From: Erythrocercus mccallii
Taxonomy: Eukaryota > Chordata > Aves > Passeriformes > Dicruridae
Assembly (NCBI GenBank): GCA_013397435.1
Contig: VZRG01000440.1
Span: forward strand, 304,062-368,061
Reading direction: 5' to 3'
DNA: 64,000 bases
In this document: one piece after another, positions 48,924 to 59,649 of the stretch
How positions within the stretch are numbered: position 1 is the first letter of the stretch
Layout: each line of letters starts with the position of its first letter
The notes under the pieces: model-generated
Seen by the model: only the letters and a program-made list of their open reading frames with translations
The model's database searches: none
Told to the model about the DNA's origin: nothing
Translations under genes and position numbers: made by a program

Positions 48924-49078
48924 TAGTTACATATCATCCAACAGTATTTTCAAGAAATATTTTGAATGAGAGAACTTTTGTGCATATGACTGCATGTATT
49001 TATGGTACTCATGGTGACAAAGGGGACAGATTCCTTCCCCAGTCATTGGAGAATGTACAACAGGGAGAGAAAAATGAG
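48924..49078 (+). CDS. LOXHD1: LOXHD1 exon: N-terminal half of PLAT 7
   Basis: The acceptor is TTTTTGCTTGATATTGCAG and the donor GAG|GTACTC. After two bases that complete a codon with the previous exon's last base it reads VTYHPTVFSRNILNERTFVH, MTACIYGTHGDKGDRFLPQS, LENVQQGEKNE. It shows the V-H-M-x-x-x-I-Y-G-x-x-GD-x-GD-R strand pair of a PLAT repeat, open, ending in phase 0. Confidence 0.91.
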
Positions 49079-49210
49079 GTACTCTGTCTTAAAGTGTTTT
49101 AATATTTACCCTTTAATCCATTCTTGTACTTCCTATGTATTATTTCCAAATTTTCCCATACAATTAAGTAACATGATTTTATATTACAATATTGAATAAT
49201 TTTATTTTAG

Positions 49211-49285
49211 TAATTTCTAGTTATCGTGGATGTGTTGACTTGGGAGAACTGGAAAAAATGGTTCTTTTGATCAGCAGTAAAACAG
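49211..49285 (+). pseudogene. LOXHD1: LOXHD1 exon: middle of PLAT 7, stop and frameshift
   Basis: After acceptor TAATTTTATTTTAG, phase 0 begins with TAA and then FLVIVD. The conserved VDLGELEKMVLLISSKTG is in another frame from 49234 and ends ACAG|GTAAAA in phase 1, matching the next exon. The length is 75 bases, but phase 0 to phase 1 requires 1 mod 3, so about one base is missing near GATGTGTTGAC. Using the alternative AG at 49220 does not restore phase either. Confidence 0.78.
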
Positions 49286-51437
49286 GTAAAATACTTCTTA
49301 CTTTCTAAAGTCAGTCATGTAAATCATACAGCTAGCCTCCTGTTAAAGGCAATTAATTCCTTTTGGCTATTTTTTCTAAAGGGTAGTATTTTATAAAAAA
49401 ATCCTACATTTTGACACATTAAAATCCTGGGATCTAAAGATTATTACATTATTGCATGAAGAAAGTAAACTATTCTTTGCATACAAGAAAAAAGAACAGA
49501 AAATTAAGACAAATATAATTCTATTTTGTGCATAATATGTGCTGTACTAATAAGTTATCTAGGAGAATAATTATAACTCAAGTAAGAAATTGGTTTTGTT
49601 TCATTTTCCTTCTGTGATTCAATTATTTTCACTGTTCCCGCCCCCACCACCACCAATTCTGTTTTCTCCCTGTAACATTCAGAGGGAAATTTTACCTCTG
49701 GCAGTCAGCAAGTTTTGTCCCTGAACTTCCTTAAAATTGTCTTGACCTCAACCTCTCTCTGCTTTATCTATAGGATGGCTATCATGCTACTAATTCAAAG
49801 AATTAATTATAAAGTTTTTTGAAATCCGTTAATGAAATTTGCTATATGTAATTGCAAACCATGACTATGCATTACACTTGACCATTTTTAGACAGTTTTC
49901 CAGGGAAACAAAGATTTTATATTTGCACTTTATCTGTCTTTTTGTTGTTGTTTTTTCCTCATCCGGAGGCTCCTCATAAAAACCTTTTAGGCACTGCACC
50001 CGATTTCAACCAAGTATGTAAGGTGACATTCGGGCAGTAAGCATGTATGAACTCCTTGGCCGGCCAACACATCCTGCAGCCCAGCACTGGCTGCCTTGGC
50101 CACTCCCAGGGGGATACGGTGTGGGGCTGCTCCAGAGGGGAAGGGAAGGAGAGGGACAGCCCTGCCATGCTGCTGCTGTGGGGAGCAAGGCGTGTAGCTC
50201 ACTGCATTTGTTTCCCACATCTTCAGTTGTGAAAATTAACTACAGACATCTGTCTGACTGGCAGTCACTGAATGTGGCAACTGTGCGGAGCCAAAGGGCA
50301 CCGGGGAGAGCATGACAGGCGAGACTTTCCCATTCAGGTTTGAAAACACAGTTCACAAAGGAGGGACATTGGGCTCATTGCCTCTGTGTGAGGAAGAGAG
50401 GATTTGGATGATGTAGAACAGATATTTCTTCCAAAGGAGTTATTTAGATGATAAAACACTTCAGACAAGTAAGGATGTCCATATTGTAACTAGACTTGTT
50501 TGAACTCAGACTAGTTTGGACCAAGATTTTGAATCAAAAATTGCAAATCCCATAAAATCTCTTTGAACTCAGATGTACCCTGCAGGACTGATCAGTCCAG
50601 GCAGTGTTCTCTAGTGCATTTATGCTTTCATTCCTTATCAGAGCAAGTTTCTAAGATCAGATGGTTCATGGTCCTTTCCTGAATCTTCTGACTCTATGCA
50701 CTTATCTTGGCAGGTCATGAGTGTACCACAATGTCCTGGATTCCTCCACAGAAGCCTGATTATATCCTATTGATATAATTAAAGAGAGTTGGATAGTAGT
50801 AGAAGAGGTTGGAATGTAGATTGTTGAACAAGGCTGAAGCTACAAGTAATAGCAGAGAAGGGAAAATGAATAGTCTTCATGACTAACTAGTGGCAAGACA
50901 CTCAGGCCATGCATCTGAAGCCCCAAGTGGAAAATTCAAAAGAGTGTTAAGTCAGAGAGCAATCTTTCCCCAAGAGCAGAGGGATACAGTGAGCTGCTGA
51001 ACTCCCTTCCTACCTGCACCCTAACGAGATCCTCTTTGCGGAACAGGGAATAGAGCTCCAATCCTCTTGTCAACCAGTCACTGAAGAGGAAGCGACAGAT
51101 GTGTATTTGGGCTCTTCCTTCTCAAATGTGCCTGTCTGAGGCATGCTGAATCTTTTCTGCATGCCCGTCCAAGGACAGTGAGGACAACACTCCTTTGTTT
51201 CACTAAGACAAAGGAAATGCTTACTCTTATATGTCTAAGTTGAGGTTTACAAATAGGAACAAAATTAAGAATCTTGCAGTCACTCCAGTACTTTCAACTC
51301 AGTTGTTGGCATTCATAAATTAATGAAAAAAATGAAGTTTTCATATAGTAAAAATACCACCATTATACCAACAACACTACCTACTTTCTCATCATGCAAT
51401 GGAACATTTTCACTATATTCTCTTTCCTTCTTTGCAG
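49286..51437 (+). other. LOXHD1 intron with a GC-rich patch
   Basis: A GC-rich island (about 49970-50330) stands out from its surroundings and gives open frames in several frames on both strands. It is not matched to any family I recognise and may be a degraded repeat. Confidence 0.45.
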
Positions 51438-51516
51438 ACTGCAAACTGGACATTAAAAAATTGCATGTGCAAGAAGCTGTGAAGGAGCATCCTATCTATG
51501 TATTTGAAGTGAATGA
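51438..51516 (+). pseudogene. LOXHD1: LOXHD1 exon: C-terminal part of PLAT 7, donor phase conflict
   Basis: The acceptor is TTCCTTCTTTGCAG. Two bases complete Asp, then CKLDIKKLHVQEAVKEHPIY, VFEVNE. The only good donor is GA|GTAAGT, which leaves phase 2, while the next exon (EFSVNANKPK) needs phase 1. Read across, translation runs into TAA after a few codons. The exon body itself is open. The initial Cys stands where a Trp is common in PLAT repeats (TGC versus TGG). Confidence 0.84.
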
Positions 51517-51726
51517 GTAAGTATATTGTGTAAAGCTAGTAATGTTTTCTTAAAGCACAATAATCTAAAACACTGAACAGACACTGAATTAAAGTAATCA
51601 CTGTCATAGAGTGATTCTGTCAATAGATATTTTAAAAACATGCCCATCTTTAGCTGTTCCACATAAATGCATAGGATTTTTTAACATATTATTTACTTAC
51701 AAAAAAAATGTGGTTCTGTTTTTCAG

Positions 51727-52004
51727 AGTTTTCTGTGAATGCAAATAAGCCCAAAATACAGAGAGAAATCCCAAGAACTTTTGTTATTAGAGGAGAGCAA
51801 CAAAAGAATGACATAGATAGCAACTTTAATAAAGAAGGAAGTCAAGTAAAAAAATTGACAGAGTATAAAGTGTACAGAGGTGACAAAAGGGGAGCAGGGA
51901 CTGATGCCAATGTGCATATTATTTTATTTGGGAATGAGAACAAATCTGAAGTATTTCAACTTGCTCACTCACTGAAGCATCAAAACCCTTTTGAAAGAGG
52001 AAAA
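51727..52004 (+). CDS. LOXHD1: LOXHD1 exon: linker plus N-terminal half of PLAT 8
   Basis: The acceptor is TGTGGTTCTGTTTTTCAG and the donor AAA|GTGAGT. It reads FSVNANKPKIQREIPRTFVI and a polar linker of about 20 residues, then LTEYKVYRGDKRGAGTDANV, HIILFGNENKSEVFQLAHSL, KHQNPFERGK. The last PLAT repeat thus begins after a hydrophilic spacer. The exon is open and ends in phase 0. The first strand is a little short (EYKVYRGD where EY-x-V-x-VYTGD is usual). Confidence 0.92.
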
Positions 52005-53558
52005 GTGAGTACACAGATTTTATAGGTTGTGTCCATTTCTGTACTGGAAAAGCAAACATTAAATCTATGCAAGTTCTTTAGAAAACTTGAGGCATTTATT
52101 CTGTTTTCCACATGACCACATGAAGTATAGTCTCAGCTTGTCCTGTGATTCTTCTTTTCACCAGGTATACCAAGGAACATTTTACTTCTGTTTTGTCTAG
52201 CTGTCTCCACTGCTCTTCTGCCTCTGACTCCCAAATACATCTTCATATTGCATCCACTTATGTGCCCAGTTATGTATTTGCTCATTCTGAAATGCAAAAC
52301 GTGCATTGCCTGTGCATGTGCATGTGTGTGCACTGTCCTGTGCTTTGCACACACCTTGAGTATCGTGCATGAGGACACATCAGAATCTTATATCTCATCA
52401 TTTCACTTTGCCGTAGAAACTGGTGCTGTGAGCATCCCTGAATGTAAAAGCCTAAAACCAGATGAAATGTAATCATACACATCAGCCTGATTCTGATATC
52501 CATCGTGCTTTAGGCTGTTATTCAGAGACCCTTAGTTCAGATACAGGTATTTGCATAAGAATGCAGATTCTCTGCATGATGTCTAGTACCTTGGTTGGAT
52601 GTTCTAATTTTATAAACATATTACTCTGGCAAAGAAATTGCTCCTTTTGATCACCACCAACGGAGTACAAATGATGGTTACCCTTAAGTAAAAAATAAAT
52701 GTATATATTCTCTGTAACTTTCTCTTGTGGAATTATTGAAAGGTAATGACTAAATAATTAGAACTCCAGTGAAAATATATCCCTTAAGAGATCTACCTCA
52801 TTATCTCCAGAAATATTAATCATCTTTTTACTTGGAATTATTTTGAGTTTCTTCAGCCATGTTATCTGTGAGATAAAGATATTTACCCATGAATTGTCTT
52901 CCATACAGAGGAGGATAATAAATCTAGTTACCTACAGGCACAAGGAACAAGTAAAAAAGTGTCTTGAGCAGTACTTCCTTTTGCCTGGTGCTACACAGGA
53001 GGTGTCATTACCCTTCAGAAAAGAAGAATAGATACGTAGAAATCCTGTTAGCAATCCAGCTAAGTCAATGGGTAGACAGTGATGTTGAAGGTCTTAGGAA
53101 AAAAGAATTTCTTTTTAAAAATCTGCAATATGAAACACTGTAATATTTTAAATTAAAGTATATCATATTTGAGAGGAATAATGTTTAACGTAGTAAAAGC
53201 CTTTGAGTTTTACATTCCTGAATTTTTATTTATGTATCACATACTAAAAACATTTTAGAAGACTATACCAGTTGAGGATTCACGAGACCAAAATGTATTC
53301 ACAGTAGATGAAAGTCAATAAAGAGGTAGGGATTGTCTTACTGTAAATTGAAAAGAGAATCTTTTGTGTTGAAACTGAAACCTAATAGGAGAGGATCTAT
53401 GACTCACATCACCAGTAAGGAAAATAAACCACATTAGTGGTTCACTAATTCTGAATTTCTACTATTACACTTGAATTGGTCTTAGAACTGACTTAGACAA
53501 ATATGTAAGCTTCCAAACATTGGTATAATATTTTAATAACTGTATTTTAATATTAAAG
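52005..53558 (+). other. LOXHD1 intron
   Basis: Overlapping short frames around 52133-52503 come from a TG/CA-rich patch. No exon or known repeat. Confidence 0.5.
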
Positions 53559-53638
53559 GTGGATACATTCAAGATTAAGACAAAAAATTTAGGCAGCCTG
53601 TGTTCAATTGAAATTGGCCACGAAAGGGAAAGGATTTG
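53559..53638 (+). pseudogene. LOXHD1: LOXHD1 exon: middle of PLAT 8, one-base insertion
   Basis: After acceptor TTTTAATATTAAAG it reads VDTFKIKTKNLGSLCSIEIG, H in phase 0. The expected G-K-G-F-G follows only in the +1 frame. The donor ATTTG|GTAAGT gives 80 bases (2 mod 3), whereas the neighbours need phase 0 to phase 1 (1 mod 3). One extra base within GAAAGGG (53622-53628) explains both. Uncorrected translation hits TAG at 56416 in the next exon. Confidence 0.9.
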
Positions 53639-56372
53639 GTAAGTATTCTATGTTCAATAGCCTTGCAAACATCTTCTGCTTAAGGATCTGCCTGACATTT
53701 GGAAAGATGTTTGAAGTCACACTACTGCTACAGCTAGTTAATACAAATCTGTGTACAAATGAGGTCAGCTTTACTGCCCTTGTTTTCACCCCCTCTATCA
53801 CATTTCTCTTGACTCTATAATTAGCTTTTTTTCTAACAGTGATCTAGTTAAAATAAACCTCAGTTTTCTCCTTCAAATATTGCTCAGCCAAAACCCTTAT
53901 TAGATATCTTAAATAAGAGAGGATTGAAATTTCAAACTTCAGGCTAAACTTTCCATGATTTGAGCAAGTTTGTGGTCAAAGCATGCTGTAGCTCCCTCTC
54001 ACACCCATAGATCCTTCAACAAGAGGAGTCTTGTGAAAGTCGGAGAACACCAGTGTGCATCAGGTCCTGCCCTAATGTTAAGTTAGGATGTGGCTATAGA
54101 ACGTAACCACACATGATGATGGAAAATGTTTCTCTGTACAGTAACTTCCAAACCCTGAATAAGACTAGGGCATATAATCTTTTGAGCTTACATTTAATAG
54201 TGCTAAAAGCCCCTGGGGATATGCAGATACCAAGATATATACAGACTATATAGAGATATACAAATACATAAACTGAATTTGCAGGGAATGTATAACTTGA
54301 ATCAAAAAGGTCTGATTGTATTAAGATACTCTAGTCAGGTGAAGTTTGCTTAACCCATCTCAAAGAAATAGGTTTAAGTTTAATAATATCTGATTCATCT
54401 AAGTGCATGAGGCATAATAAAGTGCCAAAAGGCTTATCATTTCTAGGATGAACCAAGAAAAACTCTGCAAATAGCAATTCCTATTTGGACAATGTTGAAC
54501 AGCTTTTTTATTTTCCCAACTACCCAGTCATGTTGTATATTTCATGGTGTTAAAAACAGAAAAAACACCAAACCTGTTGAAATATCTATAATAAGCAAGA
54601 TTGTCCTGCTGACTTTCATCTTATTTGTGATAACTGCTATACATGCACACAGTTCAGCTTAAGTCTGATCTTGGAATGAAACTCCACAAAGGCAGACTTT
54701 TAGTACTGAGAGTTGTACAGAAGTCTGCAGGGGAAATAATAGATTGAACTTTTATTTCCTGGGTCTTGATCTGTCAACAAAATTGTTATTTTTCCTCTCT
54801 GTGTCCTGATCAACATCACGTAGCTGCTAATAGTGCCTTTCTAGCACAGCTGGTGTGTGTCAATTCATCTTAGACATGACAACCTTTAAATATTTCTCTG
54901 AAATTACCTCCAAGTGTCTTTTGTCACATCAGCTGTTATCCTCACAAGCTTCCTCAAATGTTACACCTCTTTGAGATGTTTCATCTGTTTGCTAATATAT
55001 CCTAGCTACCTCTAGATTTCTCCATACCTGGAGATTTCAGTGAGGTCTGTTGGAGTTTTGTCAATAAAGGATGAAGCATTAGATTTTAATCTTTTCAAGA
55101 GAGCAAACTTGCCTTTCTATTCTTTTGTAAAGTGTCGTGTAAATTTGAGAGACTGTAATATTTTATTGCTGATAATCTTGACTCTGATTTAGAGATTTCA
55201 TGAAAGGTCATCTATTCCAAGTAGAGTCTATGATATATTAAACCATTCACAAGATTTCATTAAATGAGTTTCAAAAGTACTTCACAGTATCAATAAATGA
55301 ATCTTGTGAATTGAAGGTGGAATACCTTGACACCTTCACGGCCTACTTAACCCAGCTACTTTTTTGAAAATGTCATTGAAAAACAAGAAACACTGCTGTA
55401 CCTTTACATTTTGTCCAAACCGACACAATTTGCAAATATTTTTATATTATATTTTTAGCATGGGAAATTAAAATTTAGCATTTAAATAATAACCAATAAA
55501 AATATTTTTATTGGTTTTAGCCTACTTAGTAGTATGTCCAAATATTTGAAAACCAAAATAATTAGATAGGATATAGTTCTCTATCTCTAGGACACGTAAG
55601 GAATACCAAAAGGTTGTCAGCTACTAGCAGTATGATCCTAATTAGTTTTAAAATTTTGTCATTAAGTATTTGCATTGGCAAACACAACTAAAGATATCAG
55701 CACAGACACTGTATATATAAAATAAAGTTTTGGTTTTAAAATATTAATATTTTAATATTCTATGAAATAAAATTCTATATCACAAGAATGAAGGTATTTC
55801 TTCACACAGCAAAATAGGAGATTAAAGTAGAATATTTAATATCTTCTTAAAGCTGAAAAAAATATGAGTGCTGGCCTTAATGAAAATGCTATTCTGAATC
55901 ATGACTGCTGGAAAAATAGAGATATGAGAAGTATTCAGTTTCACTACTTGGTTCACATCCATATCAATATATTAATTAGAAAAGAGTAGTAGAATGCCCA
56001 CTAGGGGTGCATTTGGTAGACATTTCCAAGTACCTCAAAGGGCAAAATGGGTTTTCAAGAATTTATTCAATATTACCATGCACTCTGTTTCATTTGTCTT
56101 ACTGCCTGTTCTATCCAATCTGGAAAAATAAGTTAAGTTGTAACAAAAATCTTCCACTACATTTTCTGTCAAAAACATCAAAGACCTTCCCCGTAAAACT
56201 GAGAGAAGTTGGTAGTAATTTGAATCATCTGTGTTTCAGTTTTATTATTGAGGTTGAATATACTTGGAAGTACTGAACCACATGGGGTTGGGGAAATGAA
56301 ATTAGAAACCTTTCTTATGCTGTATTTGTGTTTTGGCTATATTAAATTTGCTCTTTTTTTTTCCTTCTACAG
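53639..56372 (+). other. LOXHD1 intron
   Basis: AT-rich, no element recognised. Confidence 0.5.
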
Positions 56373-56448
56373 CAAGTGGCTGGTTTCTAGAAAAAGTGGA
56401 AATCACAGATGCAGCTAGGAATTCAATGCATTGCTTCAACTGTAACAG
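56373..56448 (+). CDS. LOXHD1: LOXHD1 exon: late part of PLAT 8
   Basis: The acceptor is TTTTTTTTCCTTCTACAG and the donor AACAG|GTCAGT. Two bases plus the previous exon's last G give Ala, then SGWFLEKVEITDAARNSMHC, FNCN, ending in phase 2 inside the Arg codon. GWFLE and the F-x-C-N-R before W-L are the PLAT landmarks. No lesion seen. Confidence 0.92.
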
Positions 56449-59086
56449 GTCAGTAGATCAGTCCATCATCACTCTCTACATGCTGTTTTCTTTTTCACAA
56501 GTCTCTCAGTTGCTTCTGTCTGGTTTTCTAAGACAGAATTTTTTTTTACAGTGTTGTATTCCTATCAGTCCATCCCCAATGACTTTTGAACTCTTTGGCC
56601 AACTTGAAACTAACTTGTCAGAAGAATTGTTAGAGGAAGACACTAGATTTTTCCAAACAATTAAAACTGGATGATTGGAAGAGGGAGAGACATAATTTAA
56701 TGCCTGTGCCAAGAGAAAGTATTCTTATATATTTAAAAGAGGTAGAAGGTGTCTGGTGAACCAAGCATTAGTGCATAAATAGCTCTGGAAAACATATCAT
56801 GGATAAGCAAACAGTCATGGAAGGGAATCAGAAAGGAAGACAGTGGAATATGGCAGCGTAGATTCAAAACTTGAGGAATAAGTAATGTATTTTATGAGCA
56901 AAGGCAACATTAAAACATTAGAATCCTTCTGTTTCAATGTTTGCTTAGTATGGGCCCAAGATATGTTCAGCAAATAGGATGAAGATAAAGATAAAAAAAG
57001 CTTTATATAATGTAATGTAAAAGTATAATGATCTAAATTTAGAAATGTATTTAGGTACTGGGTTGCTTGGGTAAAGGGCTTATGATGTACAAAGGGAAGG
57101 TGCACATCAGTCTGCATCAAACTCAATATAATTTCAAAAACTGGAAATTAGATTTAAGGGTATATTTGGAATGACTGTTCGCTACAATATATAGTTTACA
57201 GCTTGAAGATTTCAGAATAAATAACTGATGCAAACATATTCCTGTCCTCATGAGTGGAAATTAGCTTTTTAATGCATCTGGAGAACACAGAAGTGTGAAA
57301 ATCTACAAGTTCCCTGTACTTAGAAGGAGGAATGTTACCTGGTAATCTGAAAACAGAAATGGTAGCCAAGAAGATTTAATTTTATCCTTTCCCTAAGCAT
57401 TTCTGTAAACTTGACAATTAATGGAAGCCAAATCCCAGCCCCTGTACCAAAAAAAGTAACTTTTTAAGTTCTTGGATACTCAGTTGGTCTCTACAGTTTA
57501 AATCACGAGAGTTGTGAGGGTGTTACTGACCTCAACAATAAACTTCTTCCAAAAACATTAAACTTCTCTTGCTTCAACTTCCTCCAAAGGCACGCTCAGA
57601 CACTCTCTAATCTTCTAGATACCTAAATCTAAGTTAGTGGGCATGAAGAAAAGTTCTTAAACCACAATATCAGTCAGATGTGCAACACAATCCGTGACAG
57701 GATTTTCAGTTGATGCCACTTCACCTCTTTTGCTTGTAAGAGTTCTCAGACAACCCCAGAGGAAGATTCTTGAAGAAGATAGACTGCAACAAACATTTTT
57801 TTTCCAGAGATTTGGGATTTTTTTCAATTTCATTTAAAATCTTATAGTAAAAGCACAAAGGTATATAAGAGATTGGCACAAGAACTTGAATCACATCATT
57901 GATGTGGGAGAGTGATTGGCATAGATTGATTCTACATGCTGCCGACAAGGACATTTAACTGGGCCAAGCTACGTTTCTACCTTGAAGTATATCAACCTAC
58001 TCAAACTGGAAGTTATTTAGTAGGAGAGATTAGGAGGTTAACCCCAGAGTACTCACTGACCCGAAGGCTCCTCAGATAGAGAGAACTCTGAGTTCGTGGC
58101 CTTCTTCCAGCTGAGACATGGAGCTCCTCATGGAGCTCCTCCTCTCATGGCCTACGGAGTGAATGGGGAATGGGCTTATTCTCTCACATAAAAAAAGACT
58201 CCTCTAATACAAATAACATCTCTGAAAGATATTAATCACTGAGAAACCTGAATCGTTTACTAACCCATCCAAATGACCTAGTTAGACCTCATAGTTACCT
58301 AGTTTAGACATCACAGCTTTTCTAAGCTCTGTGACTTGCACATGTAGTTTTAGCAGCCAAATTCAGTTGTATTTCAGCCTGGACCTGTTTATCTTCAGCC
58401 ATATCTCCCAGCTGCTGAATGGTGCAGCTTCAGATGTGAGCTACTTTGATGCTGTAATTACTGCCCAGGAATCCCTCCCACACTACCCTCTTTGGAGATA
58501 ACGCATCAGGTAGACTGTCATAAGTCTTCCAAAGTATAGAAGATTTTTAACTCTCTTTGGAAATTGATATCCATGGTTCCAGTTAAAATTAGTCTACCCA
58601 AACTTTGGACTCAGGCCTGTTTCTCATGTAGTCAACAGCAGAAGCTCCATAGGCTCTTACAAAGCTCAGATTGGGCTCATCATGCAACTCAGTATTTTGT
58701 GAACCAACAGAGATATGGGAAAGAGAGAGTTCCTGGAATGAATTACAAGGACAATAACTTGCTATCACAGAACATGTTTCCCTACCTTAATAATCCTGAT
58801 TTTATGTCATTCTTTAGATAAATTTACTAGTTACCTATATGACCAACAGATAAAATTAATGTATATTGCACAAATATATTAATAGAGTTAATTAAACTTG
58901 AAAATTACACATATGTGAGTACTAAACCAAAAATTTTAAAAGTCACTATCTTCTCCAGATTGGTTTCTTTTTCTCTATAAACCAATGTAAAAACTCTCCT
59001 AGAAAATCAAAGATGCAGAACCAGGCTCTCACAAATTGTCTTATATGTGCTGTGTCTATGACAGGTTTTTATGTTTTTCCCTCAAG
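56449..59086 (+). other. LOXHD1 last intron
   Basis: No recognised element. A short GGAGCTCCTCATGGAGCTCCT duplication lies at 58120-58141. Other sequence unremarkable. Confidence 0.5.
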
Positions 59087-59156
59087 GTGGCTTTCTGAAG
59101 ATGAAAGTGATGTCCTCACCATAGTGCAACTTTATCCACAGCTGCTTGATTTCTGA
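59087..59156 (+). CDS. LOXHD1: LOXHD1 terminal exon with stop codon
   Basis: The acceptor is TATGTTTTTCCCTCAAG. The first base completes Arg, then WLSEDESDVLTIVQLYPQLL, DF and TGA (59154-59156). W-L-x-x-D-E-x-D is the last PLAT strand, and the domain ends shortly before the stop, as expected for the LOXHD1 C terminus. Phase is consistent with the exon at 56373. Confidence 0.9.
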
Positions 59157-59643
59157 TTCTTTCCAAGTGTGATGCTTCTCTAAATTCATGCTAATTTGAT
59201 TTACTTGTCTTTTATAATTCTGAAGGCATTGTAATTAATGTGAAGAAAAGTCAAAACAATGTATTAAAAACATCACAGTAAATTAAATATGCCTAATGTG
59301 AACACAGAATTCTGATCCCATTATAGATGCTCAAAAACTTTGCATGAGAGAAATTTAGATATCAGAAACTTAAATCTGTAATATGGCTCTGTGGACTTGG
59401 ACTGAGCAATCATAAAGGTAGACATATGCAGTAACATACTCAAATATTTTTGTTTCAGTAATGATTTGTGGGTAAGCTAAGCTTAGCTCGTTTCAATTCT
59501 GTCCATATGTATTAATTTGATGATTATTTTTTCATTTTCAACACTTACTAAAATTTAGATTTCCTCAAAATCGTTTTCCAAACAAATTGCACAACCCTTC
59601 AGCTTTACTATACATTGCTTCTCTTAAGACCATAACAGACAGT

Positions 59644-59649
59644 AATAAA
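59644..59649 (+). promoter_or_regulatory. Candidate poly(A) signal AATAAA
   Basis: First AATAAA after the terminal stop, 488 bases downstream. Position is plausible for a 3' UTR end, but the hexamer is common in AT-rich DNA. Confidence 0.35.

Larger units (their letters stand above)
1852..59156 (+). pseudogene. LOXHD1: LOXHD1 3' portion (about eight C-terminal PLAT repeats), apparently inactivated
   Basis: In mammals LOXHD1 is a stereocilia protein of hair cells made of 15 tandem PLAT (beta-sandwich, membrane- or protein-binding) domains. Its loss causes deafness (DFNB77). Here about 22 exon blocks on the + strand encode roughly the last eight PLAT repeats. Typical motifs recur: Y-x-V-x-TGD...GTDA-x-V, F-E-R-G-Q/K at exon ends, VD-x-F...LG-L-x-K at exon starts, GWFLE, and C-x-x-W-L-x-x-D. 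Splice phases agree across most junctions and the last exon ends in a natural stop. Lesions seen: TGA for a conserved Trp (19921), donor GT to AT (14775), frameshifts in exons at 6352, 25792, 45936, 49211 and 53559, an in-phase TAA (49211), and phase conflicts at exons 4728, 7672 and 51438/51727. Introns are retained, so it is not processed. The 5' half of the gene lies outside the window. The LOXHD1 identity is firm. Pseudogene status is strongly suggested but could in part reflect assembly error. Confidence 0.88.
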
